NCBI RefSeq assembly: GCF_008035925.1
Contig: NZ_CP036264.1
Span: forward strand, 6,915,641 to 6,979,640
Length of the DNA stretch: 64,000 nucleotides
Source: Stieleria maiorica
GTDB lineage: Bacteria; Planctomycetota; Planctomycetia; Pirellulales; Pirellulaceae
Reading direction: 5' to 3'
In this document: piece after piece, positions 52,106 through 59,932 of the stretch
How the letters are laid out: every line of letters starts with the position of its first letter
Position numbering within the stretch: the stretch's first letter is position 1
Notes under the pieces: model-generated
What the model was told of the DNA's origin: nothing
Seen by the model: only the letters and a program-made list of their open reading frames with translations
The model's database searches: none
Made by a program: the position numbers and the translations under genes

Positions 52106-53998
52106 TTACCGCTCGGTCGAAATCGATTCGGCGTAGGCCAGTTCACCTGTTCGGCCGTCGTAGTACTGGAAGACGACTTGGGGATGGGGGTAAGCGACCA
52201 GGCGTTTCCCGCCCAGCTTTTGCGGCATGTTGAACACGTTGTTGATTTGCACGACACAAAAGTACGGATACAAGCGTTCCAGTCGCGGCAGGTCGGGCAG
52301 GATGTAACTGCTCCAGCGGATGTCGCACTCGCGTGGTCCGAACTTGAACTTGCCCGTCGCCGGACGGTCGCTTTCGTCGTTGACCGGGACGTGGTTGACG
52401 CTGTTGTGCGGCCCGCAACAGAACTCCCAAACATTGTCGGTGACCTTGATCGCAAAACTGTTGTGCAAGTCGCCGGTCATCACGAACACGCGTTTGCCGA
52501 TCTTTTCCCACTGGGCAATCAAAAACTCGCGTTCATCAAAGAACCCCGTCCAGGCTTCTTCTTTGTTTTCCGCGTCGGCTTCAAACCCGCCCGCGCCGCT
52601 GTGCGGGATCATGAACGGAACCGTCGAGATCACGAAGCGAAAGTCGGCGTCGCTTTCACGCATGCTGCGAAGCAGCCACTCGCGTTGCGGCCGTCCCAGC
52701 ATCGAAACACCGGGCTTGTCCCGCTCCGTCACGTCATGCATCTGGCGATCACCGCGCGTGTCGATGAAATAAAACTCGCAATTGCCGATCCGCTTTTTCC
52801 CGTAACTGCGACGGCCGATCGAATAGCTGACGTTCGTGTCGTCGACCTTTGCCGGCATGTGCAACCGCAAGGTGTGCGGATCGATGACTTCGACGATATC
52901 GTAAACGTAGGAGTTCTTGTGGCCGGAATCGTCGTCGTATTCCATGTCGTTCACTCCGGCTTCGGGGGTGCCCCAGTGGACGTGCAAATTCCCCATTTCT
53001 GAAAGCGGCATCTTGGTGAAGTCGGCGTTCTGGTCGTACAGCAGATCACTGTCGCGACGCATCGTCGCTTTGCCGAAATGAATCGGGTGGTGATGTTCGG
53101 TCGGATTGGCCCAACCCAAGTAGTCGTACCAGGCTTGCGTTCCGATATCGCGAAACACCGTGCGGCGATGACGCTTGCCCGTTTCTGCAGAACCCCAGAT
53201 GTCGTTGACCAATTCGTGGTCATCGAACGTGAAGTAGCTGGGCACATGGCGATGCCACTGTGACAACGATTCACCGCGATCGAGATACAGTTTGTAGTTT
53301 TCCCAGACGCCGACGATGGTCGGCGCGATCTGGGCGACTCGGGGCATCGCACTGGCACCCTGGACCAATTGCCAAGCCTGGGGCGGATATCGCCTCTGTT
53401 CCTCGTACAGCCAATCGCCGTTCATCACATGGAAGTGGACTTTGTCGGCCCAGTCGCGATTGAGGTGCTCGTACGTGGTCGCACGATGCCCGTTGCCGTG
53501 CAGCGGGTTCTGGTTGGCGCAGGACCCGATCTGAAACCGGAAATTGAACAGCCCGTCGGGGTTGTAGCTGTCGTTTCGCGACTGATCGGCGCTGGGCAGC
53601 GTGCGAAAACTGCCGGGCAGCCCGTGCGGGCGACCGTTGACCCAAACTTGATAGTGGTAGCGGGTGTCGCTTTTCAGTCCGACCAGATCCACCACTCCGG
53701 TATTGTCGTGACCGATCGTCGTCTCGCCGGACTCGCTGACCGAGTCCATCGCGTCCGCCGCGGTGCCATAGTGGACTTCGAACTGTCCGGGATCAGAGGT
53801 CCGCGCCCAGAGTCTCATCGACGTTGCCGAGGGCTGCCCGAGCATCGGACCATGCGTCAGTCGGATCGGATCACGCGCCGGAGAAATCGTGATCGACGCA
53901 TCGGCCGGATCAGCCACGTGGTGCTTGGGCGACGGAGTGTCTTGCGCGTGGACGATCGATGCGAGCGCAAACAGAGAACAGACGAGCGTGGTTCGCAT
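52106..53998 (-). CDS. PhoD-like metallophosphatase, secreted
   Basis: The 630-aa protein starts MRTTLVCSLFALASIVHAQ (signal peptide). A PhoD_N-like fibronectin domain spans about 45-140 (RLTHGPMLGQPSATSMRLWA; YHYQVWVNGRPHGLPGSF). The catalytic domain shows FQIGSCANQ, FHVMNGDWLYEEQ, YFTFDDHELVNDIWG, RFVISTVPFMIPHSGAGG and RVFVMTGDLHNSFAIKV, the Ca/Fe-binding motifs of alkaline phosphatase D. An unusual insertion (about 305-390) contains GHKNSYVYDIVEVIDPHTLR, a small beta domain. It probably scavenges phosphate from phosphodiesters or monoesters outside the cell. Confidence 0.92.
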   Translation of the reverse strand: MRTTLVCSLFALASIVHAQDTPSPKHHVADPADASITISPARDPIRLTHGPMLGQPSATSMRLWARTSDPGQFEVHYGTAADAMDSVSESGETTIGHDNTGVVDLVGLKSDTRYHYQVWVNGRPHGLPGSFRTLPSADQSRNDSYNPDGLFNFRFQIGSCANQNPLHGNGHRATTYEHLNRDWADKVHFHVMNGDWLYEEQRRYPPQAWQLVQGASAMPRVAQIAPTIVGVWENYKLYLDRGESLSQWHRHVPSYFTFDDHELVNDIWGSAETGKRHRRTVFRDIGTQAWYDYLGWANPTEHHHPIHFGKATMRRDSDLLYDQNADFTKMPLSEMGNLHVHWGTPEAGVNDMEYDDDSGHKNSYVYDIVEVIDPHTLRLHMPAKVDDTNVSYSIGRRSYGKKRIGNCEFYFIDTRGDRQMHDVTERDKPGVSMLGRPQREWLLRSMRESDADFRFVISTVPFMIPHSGAGGFEADAENKEEAWTGFFDEREFLIAQWEKIGKRVFVMTGDLHNSFAIKVTDNVWEFCCGPHNSVNHVPVNDESDRPATGKFKFGPRECDIRWSSYILPDLPRLERLYPYFCVVQINNVFNMPQKLGGKRLVAYPHPQVVFQYYDGRTGELAYAESISTER

Positions 53999-54090
53999 GG
54001 TGAACAGTCAAGGTGGCGAAAAGGGGAACACGATGGGAATTCAGACGCAGTCTATCCGATCGGGTGCCGGCACGTGCGGCGGTCGTCGTG

Positions 54091-54891
54091 CTATCGAGAA
54101 CGCAAGAATTCCGCAAGTCCCGCCAAGTCATCGGTGTTGATCAGGTCCACGTTCGCCTCGGCCAGCAACGCCCACACGGCCGGGTCGTCGGGCGTGGCCC
54201 AAAACCGAACACGGCGTCCGGCGGCATGGGCCTTTTCCACCACTCCATTCAATCGTTCTCGTTCGGCCGGGGGCATTTTTCCGTCGCCACGCCAGCGGAA
54301 GTTGCGTCCCCAGTGATCGCTGATCAGCGGCATCAGGTCGGCTGACATGTCCGTGTTCAAATCCGAGAGTCGGCCGTCGATTCCGGCGTATCGCGTCGGA
54401 TCGGCCTGGATCACGTCGACGGCTCGATTGCCGCTGATGATGGCGGTGACCGGGCCCGGATGAACGCCTTGGTCATCGACGTGGGTCAAGATGTCGGCGT
54501 ACTGTGACAGGACGGCGTCCAAGGCGTGGTAGGTGGATTCGCCGTCGGATTTGATATCGATCAATAATGTCAGGGTTTGTCCATCACCGTGGACACTGCC
54601 TTTGTTTTGCTTGATTCGAGCCCGCAGTGGGTCGAGGTACAGCCCTTGTAAGGTGCGGGCGGGCGACGTCTTGTCTCGGTCGTGGGCCACCAACAGCGCG
54701 CCATCGATCAAATAGATATCCGCTTCGACACTGCCAAATCCGTTGTCGAGGGCGTCCAGCAGCGGACGGTCATGCAGGTAGTCGTTGTGCGCGTGGGCAT
54801 GGTGGACGGGGGTGACCGATTGGGCGGGCAGCGTCGACGCGGGGACGAGGGTGAGGGTAAGGAGCAGACAGGTGGTGATGGTTCGGTGCAT
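54091..54891 (-). CDS. Secreted GDPD/PI-PLC-like phosphodiesterase
   Basis: The 266-aa protein starts MHRTITTCLLLTLTLVPAST (signal peptide). The TIM-barrel phosphodiesterase core shows HHAHAHNDYLHDRPLLDAL (catalytic His and Asn), GSVEADIYLIDGALLVAHD (metal-binding Glu-x-Asp and second His), LLIDIKSDGESTY (Lys pair) and VRFWATPDDPAVWALL near the end. It fits the glycerophosphodiester phosphodiesterase / PI-PLC-like superfamily. The start at 54891 is chosen because the upstream frame to 55014 is only translated family G repeat. It lies on the same strand as the PhoD-like gene, so a joint phosphate-recovery role is plausible. Confidence 0.85.
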   Translation of the reverse strand: MHRTITTCLLLTLTLVPASTLPAQSVTPVHHAHAHNDYLHDRPLLDALDNGFGSVEADIYLIDGALLVAHDRDKTSPARTLQGLYLDPLRARIKQNKGSVHGDGQTLTLLIDIKSDGESTYHALDAVLSQYADILTHVDDQGVHPGPVTAIISGNRAVDVIQADPTRYAGIDGRLSDLNTDMSADLMPLISDHWGRNFRWRGDGKMPPAERERLNGVVEKAHAAGRRVRFWATPDDPAVWALLAEANVDLINTDDLAGLAEFLRSR

Positions 54892-54903
54892 GCGTTTGGG
54901 GGA

Positions 54904-54994
54904 GGGGCAAAACGATGGGGGCAAAACGATAGAAGGCAGAATGATACGGGGCAGAATGATACGGGGCAGAATGATACGGGGCAGAATGATGGGC
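54904..54994 (-). repeat. Family G array upstream of the GDPD-like gene
   Basis: About six units: two of GGGGCAAAACGAT type followed by four or five of GGCAGAATGATACGG (15 bp). It lies 13-100 bp before the start codon at 54891, so it falls in the leader or promoter region of that gene. Confidence 0.95.
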
Positions 54995-55085
54995 GGGTGG
55001 GGCATGCTGTGCATGCCTGGGGACTGTCAGGGACGGTTTGGTCGACGCGGCAACTCCGCTGTCAAAAAAATGGGATGCATCGGGA

Positions 55086-58000
55086 TCAAAAATCGAGCCG
55101 TTTGAGGAACCGCGTGCCGAAGCGACCGTAATCTTGGCCATCGACATCGTTGTCTCCATCGGAATCGAGGTCGGCGCGGAAGCCGTCATCGGTCGGTGAA
55201 CGCAGGAACGTCAAACCGAAGCGGCCATAATCTTGGCCGTCGACATCACGGTCTCCGTCGGTGTCGCCGTAGTGTCGAAAGAACGCATCGGATGCTTGGT
55301 CGCCGAAGGTGACGTTGTCGTCCATGGCCAGTGGGCCGGATGTGACGAGGGAGCCGACGACGGTCAGTTCGTAATTGCCGTCACGGAGCGAGTGGAGGCC
55401 GGTTGCAGCGGTGGCGACCGCCGGGCCGGGCAAAAACGTCAACGTCGCGATCGTCTTTCCGTCTTGAACGTCAATCGCAAGCGACAGATCCACCTGCTGG
55501 TCTGTTGCGCGGTCGCGCACCGTAAAGGCGTCTTCGGACGTTTCGACTTCGCCATTGAACGTCACCGTCAGCCGATCGACGCGGGAGCGTTGTGACTGGC
55601 CGTCGTTGATCACGATGCTTTCGATCGCCGGGGCGACGGCGGCTTGAACGGTCACCGCGTAATCTTCGACTTCGCCATCAAAGGCGAATCCCGTCGGTTG
55701 CCATCCGCCGACCGAACTGAGCCGGACGCGAGCGATGGTTTGCCCCAGCGGCGCCGATTCCGGCAGATCGTAGTTGAGTGTTTGCAGTCCGGCGAAGACG
55801 GGGGCTGCGGTAAGGATCTGTTCGCTCGGCTGCCAGATCCCGTCGCGATCGAAGTCGATCCACGCGTCCACTTTGGCTTCATCCGCGTTTTGCAGATCGA
55901 TGTTCACACCTGCCATCGGATGACCGATCTTGATGTCACCGAACAACACGCCATCATCCAATTCGCCGTCGGCGGTCGCGGATGCGACGCCATCGGACTC
56001 TTCGTCACGGGTCGCGCCCAGCCGCGGACCCGTCGCCCCATGGCGTGCTCCGTCTTGCGCCAGGGTCGTGGGATAGGTCGCCGGCGCATCACCGAAATCA
56101 AAACTGTCGAGCTCGGTGACCGACAGGTTCAAGACAGCCCAGTCCAGAGCGCTGTGTTGTCCGAGCAAGACATCCAGCCGTCCGTCTTGCAAGGCGATCA
56201 GATCACGGCCGGTCAACTCGACCGTCAACGTCGTGGTCTCGGTCGTTGACAAGGGAGCGGTGATGCCGAGCGAGGCGAGCGATCGTGCCAACGAGACGTC
56301 TTCGATCCAGATCGCGTCGCCGGAGGTTGTTGTGCCGGTTCCCCGCAGCCCCAGCGACAACACCGCCGAGCGAACCACCTCGTGAGTGGCCAGCGAGTAC
56401 TGGAAACTAAACGGAACGTACTGGCCGTCGGTCGTCTGGTCGCTGGACCGAATCGGCGTCCCGCCGGCCAGGGTGGTCACGTCGGCGAGCCATTGCGGAT
56501 CGACGGGCAGCGCGTCGGCGGACGCCGATCCGTCGAACTGGAGCAAATCGAAATCCCCCAGCACGTACTCACGCGTTTGGCTGCTCGGGTCGGCCATCCG
56601 TTGATTGTGCTGGGCGACGAACAGGCTGCTGGTCGGGTTGAGCGGGTCACCGAAATCGATCGGGGTGGCGTGGGCGTCGATCGTTGCCGGGGGTTGGGGC
56701 CCGAAACGGGTCTCGTTGACCAACGTGCCCGTCGAACCGATCACCCAGTTTTGCGCCGTCGGTGGGTTCTGGACGATGAATTGATCGGCGCGGGCGTTCC
56801 AAAACACCATCCCCGCGCCACCCCAGCCGTGCCCGCTGCCGAAGTTGCCGCGATTGCGAGCTTCGATCATGTTGTCGGTCGTGATCGTGTCATACAACGT
56901 TCCCGAGGACCAGCGTTGGTGTGGTCCGGTCGAGTCGTGGGAGTCGACCGCGACGCCATCGAGAAACACATTCGGTCCGCGGTTGCGCCATGACGAATTG
57001 TTGACAAAATCGTGTCGCCCGTTTTCCGAATAAAGGTTCCGCATCAAGACGAATTGGCCGTCGATCGTGAACGGATATCGTCGGGCGCCCGTGATGATGG
57101 ATACCGGGTCCAAACTTTGTGCATCGTCCACGGTGACACGCAGGGCGCGGCTGGTGGCGTGAACGGTGGCAAACACGAAGTGCTGGCCGGTGATGTTTCG
57201 AACCCAAGCGTCTCGGACCGATTGCAACTCGATGAACGTCGTCGCGTGCGCTTCATCGGTCGGGCTGGTGAAGTCCGAGACGCCGCGAATGTTTTCGATG
57301 CCGACGTTTTCAATGCGGGGGAACGTGTATCGAAACACGGTGCCGCCGCCAAACTCCTGCTGGAACGATGACATCAAAGGCGCATTGAAGAACACGCGAT
57401 CGCCTTCGATGCGTGTGATGACGCGCTCGTACAGGTGATCAAAATTCCCGCCCGGTTCCCATTGATTCACCGTGCCGCCGTCACTGCGCGGCGGGATCGA
57501 GTCCATCCCGATCTCTGCAATCCACTCGGCCGTGCTGGGGCGTTTGACGATGATCGGATCACCGACGTTCCAGTTGGCGGTCGAATCAACGCGCAGACTG
57601 GTCGCTCCCGCCGGCACGTATTTATCGACGATGTTGTGGGTCGTATTGGAGATGCCCGACGCCCATCCCGATGGCTGACCGACCAGAATCAGCGAGCGTT
57701 GTGTCGTCCCGGTGGCGCGCAGGATCGTACTGGTCAGCGGATCGTCGCCGTCACCGACACCGCGGAGCACCACGCCGTCGTCCAGAATGGTCAGTTGGTC
57801 GCTGATTTGATATTCGCCTGCGGTCAATTGCACGACCCCACGATAGCCATCGAGGCCGACGGAAAAGGTCGCGACCTGATCGATCGCCGCTTGCAATGCC
57901 GCCATGTCGTCACCGGATGTCGGTGCGACCGTCACGACCCGTGACGGATCAATCGTTTCGGTGACATCGGGCAGCGGCTGGTCGCTGTTGCGATAACCGG

Positions 58001-58739
58001 CCGATGAAAAGTCGGCGATGCGGTTGCCCAAAGCGTCCAACGGGTGAACCAATCGGCCGGCGTCGCCATAATACGCCAACGATGATTCACCGACCGTCTG
58101 TTGCACTTCTTGGACGCGGATGTTGTCCAGACGCATGGCATTCAATCCGACCGTTCCCCACGCGTACACGCGAAACGTGACCGGTGTTGTTTGCCCGGTC
58201 AATTCTGGGATCCCTTCCAGGGGAACGTGGACCGATTCAAAAACGTCTTCGCTGGTGATCCGTCCGCTGGCCAGCCTGGTCGAATAATTATCGCCGCCCG
58301 GACCCGGATCGTTATCAAAGTAGACCGAATAACTGTCTTTCGAATCCGGGTCGTTGCGACGAATTTGCATGCTGAATCGAGCCAGATTCAGCACGTATCC
58401 ATCGATCGGCGTGACCGTCAATTCGAAGTAATCGTTTTGCCCGCCGGCAGGCGTCGGTTCGCTGGTCTCGTTGAACGCACCGCCGAGTGCGAGGCCGTTG
58501 GGCGGCTGGCCGTTGCCCGTCCACCCCAGGCTGAGCGGTGAATTGATCTCGCTGGCGAGCGTCTCGGCATGCGTGTCGACCGAAAACAACTCGGGCGTGA
58601 CGTTGGTGTGGTTGGCAAACTCGTAAAACGCCAGATCCGCTCCTGCGGCGAGCAGTTTCCGGTGTCCCAATGCTTGCAGCAACGGGAGTCTGCGTCTTGA
58701 TTGGCGACGTCGTTTTTTGGGGCCGAATGAAAGTTTCAT
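55086..58739 (-). CDS. Large exported surface protein: beta-helix, GEVED and two dockerin-like repeats
   Basis: The 1217-aa protein starts with a basic stretch (FGPKKRRRQSRRRLPLLQAL) and GHRKLLAAG, resembling the planctomycete LEPRxLLAG-type export signal. Residues about 270-360 fit a pectate-lyase-like beta-helix (GVVQLTAGEYQISDQLTILD; VVLRGVGDGDD). A later beta domain and a GEVED domain at about 935-1030 (DAWIDFDRDGIWQPSEQIL; DGEVEDYAVTV) follow. The tail has two calcium-loop repeats of dockerin type I kind: DTDGDRDVDGQDYGRFG and DSDGDNDVDGQDYGRFG. A C-terminal dockerin suggests partner binding or wall display; the beta-helix suggests glycan binding or cleavage. The ATG overlaps the preceding gene's stop. 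Confidence 0.88.
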   Translation of the reverse strand: MKLSFGPKKRRRQSRRRLPLLQALGHRKLLAAGADLAFYEFANHTNVTPELFSVDTHAETLASEINSPLSLGWTGNGQPPNGLALGGAFNETSEPTPAGGQNDYFELTVTPIDGYVLNLARFSMQIRRNDPDSKDSYSVYFDNDPGPGGDNYSTRLASGRITSEDVFESVHVPLEGIPELTGQTTPVTFRVYAWGTVGLNAMRLDNIRVQEVQQTVGESSLAYYGDAGRLVHPLDALGNRIADFSSAGYRNSDQPLPDVTETIDPSRVVTVAPTSGDDMAALQAAIDQVATFSVGLDGYRGVVQLTAGEYQISDQLTILDDGVVLRGVGDGDDPLTSTILRATGTTQRSLILVGQPSGWASGISNTTHNIVDKYVPAGATSLRVDSTANWNVGDPIIVKRPSTAEWIAEIGMDSIPPRSDGGTVNQWEPGGNFDHLYERVITRIEGDRVFFNAPLMSSFQQEFGGGTVFRYTFPRIENVGIENIRGVSDFTSPTDEAHATTFIELQSVRDAWVRNITGQHFVFATVHATSRALRVTVDDAQSLDPVSIITGARRYPFTIDGQFVLMRNLYSENGRHDFVNNSSWRNRGPNVFLDGVAVDSHDSTGPHQRWSSGTLYDTITTDNMIEARNRGNFGSGHGWGGAGMVFWNARADQFIVQNPPTAQNWVIGSTGTLVNETRFGPQPPATIDAHATPIDFGDPLNPTSSLFVAQHNQRMADPSSQTREYVLGDFDLLQFDGSASADALPVDPQWLADVTTLAGGTPIRSSDQTTDGQYVPFSFQYSLATHEVVRSAVLSLGLRGTGTTTSGDAIWIEDVSLARSLASLGITAPLSTTETTTLTVELTGRDLIALQDGRLDVLLGQHSALDWAVLNLSVTELDSFDFGDAPATYPTTLAQDGARHGATGPRLGATRDEESDGVASATADGELDDGVLFGDIKIGHPMAGVNIDLQNADEAKVDAWIDFDRDGIWQPSEQILTAAPVFAGLQTLNYDLPESAPLGQTIARVRLSSVGGWQPTGFAFDGEVEDYAVTVQAAVAPAIESIVINDGQSQRSRVDRLTVTFNGEVETSEDAFTVRDRATDQQVDLSLAIDVQDGKTIATLTFLPGPAVATAATGLHSLRDGNYELTVVGSLVTSGPLAMDDNVTFGDQASDAFFRHYGDTDGDRDVDGQDYGRFGLTFLRSPTDDGFRADLDSDGDNDVDGQDYGRFGTRFLKRLDF

Positions 58740-59116
58740 TCGCGGATTATAGTTCCCAGCAACCCGCCGATGCAGCTCAAGCCGGCGAAACTGAGAATCA
58801 ACATCAGCATGGAAAAGCAGCCAGAGCGTTGGGAGTCGATCGCGGTCGGGTCGGTTGACGCTGAATCACCCGCCGTGTCGTCCAAGCCCGGCGGTGTTTG
58901 TTTCATCCGTGATTCCACGAAGGCCTTGCACTGGCGAAGTGATTGACCGGAAAACTCTCGATAAAGCTTGACCGCTTCGATCTTTTTGCCGCGAGCGATC
59001 GCCGCATCGACCGCCTCCATCGCTTGGTCCCGATCCCGCTGGTCTTGATTCGAATCGTTCATGAAGAATTGGTTGCCGTTGTCAGTCTGGAAATGGAACT
59101 TCTTCGGATTTGTCAT
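58736..59116 (-). CDS. Small C-terminally anchored membrane protein with L7/L12-CTD-like segment
   Basis: The 126-aa protein has a polar N-terminus, then RGKKIEAVKLYREFSGQSLR followed by QCKAFVES (about 42-70). This matches the K-I-x-V-I-K-x-V-R-E-x-T-G-L-x-L-K-E-A-K-x-L-V-E pattern of the ribosomal L7/L12 C-terminal domain. A Ser/Thr/Asp linker leads to one hydrophobic helix at the end (FSMLMLILSFAGLSCIGGLL). It is thus cytoplasmic with a C-terminal anchor. ATG at 59116 or 59062 could start it. Its stop overlaps the surface protein start as ATGA, which argues for coupled translation. No function is assigned. Confidence 0.72.
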   Translation of the reverse strand: MTNPKKFHFQTDNGNQFFMNDSNQDQRDRDQAMEAVDAAIARGKKIEAVKLYREFSGQSLRQCKAFVESRMKQTPPGLDDTAGDSASTDPTAIDSQRSGCFSMLMLILSFAGLSCIGGLLGTIIRE

Positions 59117-59229
59117 TCGCCGGCACGGGGCTTGTAGCGTACGACGTGCCGATCGCCTATATCTAGTCGCATCCGGAAGAGCGCCCGGGTCGGTTTTTCT
59201 TCAGACTACCATTTAGAGAGTTGACAACG

Positions 59230-59610
59230 ATGCGAGCGAAGATTTTTGGGGGCTTGGTCTGTTTGGCTGCCGCAGCCTGTCTCGGTTTGCCTGCGATTGC
59301 CGCAGACGACGATGGGGACAAGCCCAAGTTCAAGACCAAAGAAGTGATGAAGGAGGCCTTTAAAGGCCCTCTGTTGAAGAAGGTCGCCGGCGGTGATGCA
59401 TCGGCCGAAGACGTCAAGAAGTTGCACGCGATGCTGGTCGCACTCTCCAAGAACGAGCCGCCGCGCGGGGAGGAGGAAAGTTGGAAAGAATTGACCGGCG
59501 CGTTGGTGAAAGCCGGCAAGGCCGCCGTCGATGGCAATGACGACGCGGCTGCGATGTTGAAGAAGGCATCCAATTGCAAGGCTTGTCACAGCAAGCACAA
59601 GCCCAGCTAA
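59230..59610 (+). CDS. Small secreted c-type cytochrome
   Basis: The 126-aa protein starts MRAKIFGGLVCLAAAACLGL (signal peptide cleaved near AIAA). The mature chain is helical, Lys-rich (KFKTKEVMKEAFKGPLLKKV), and ends ASNCKACHSKHKPS. The single CKACH heme-binding motif is at the very C-terminus, the layout of cytochrome c'-like four-helix proteins. It should carry one periplasmic heme for electron transfer or gas/ligand binding. The ATG at 59230 follows a TTG at 59221, and the ATG gives the normal signal peptide. It is divergent from the small membrane protein gene. Confidence 0.87.
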   Translation: MRAKIFGGLVCLAAAACLGLPAIAADDDGDKPKFKTKEVMKEAFKGPLLKKVAGGDASAEDVKKLHAMLVALSKNEPPRGEEESWKELTGALVKAGKAAVDGNDDAAAMLKKASNCKACHSKHKPS

Positions 59611-59671
59611 ACGCCGTCCCTGCCTCGTTCCAACGCTCCGCCTTGAAACGCCGGTGCAATCGTTGCCCGTT

Positions 59672-59820
59672 GGCTGGTCGACTCACAGCGGCCATCGGGC
59701 GACGAAACACGAGTGACACCAGCCGAATCACGCAAGCGTTCGGGCTCCCAAAGCGTTCGGGCTCCCAAAGCGTTCGGGCTCCCGCGTTGATGGAAGCCCG
59801 TAGGCTAACGCCCAATGGCA
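59672..59820 (+). repeat. Composite palindromic element, second copy
   Basis: GGCTGGTCGACTCACAGCGG, CGACGAAACACGAGTGACAC and CCCGTAGGCTAACGCCCAAT match the complement of 10431-10568 in the same order. The centre has about three tandem copies of AAGCGTTCGGGCTCCCA (17 bp), against two shorter ones at 10 kb. Confidence 0.8.
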
Positions 59821-59831
59821 CCTGCTCTATG

Positions 59832-59932
59832 AGCCGACGGCGCTAGCCGCGGGCCTTGGATTGCCCATCGAGACTTGTAAGGCCCGAGGCTAGCGCCTGC
59901 GGCTTGTAAGGCCCGAGGCTAGCGCCTGCGGC
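59832..59932. repeat. CTAGCGCC inverted repeat with a 29-bp tandem duplication
   Basis: CGGCGCTAGCCGCGGGCCTT on the left is mirrored by AAGGCCCGAGGCTAGCGCC on the right. The right arm is present twice as a direct 29-bp repeat (CTTGTAAGGCCCGAGGCTAG plus CGCCTGCGG). It runs up to the stop codon of the kinase gene. Confidence 0.85.

Larger units (their letters stand above)
59611..59932. other. 322-bp intergenic region made of repeats
   Basis: It holds the plus-strand homologue of the 10431-10568 element (59672-59820), a family B-like CGTTCCAACGC fragment near 59625, a hairpin around GGCGCTAGCCGCGGGCCTT, and a duplicated 29-bp unit that ends at the kinase stop codon. No gene is present. Confidence 0.75.

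Noticed and set aside
54892..55014. N-terminal extension of the GDPD-like protein (ILPRIILPRII repeats)
   Set aside because: It is translated family G tandem repeat; the ATG at 54891 is followed directly by a good signal peptide.
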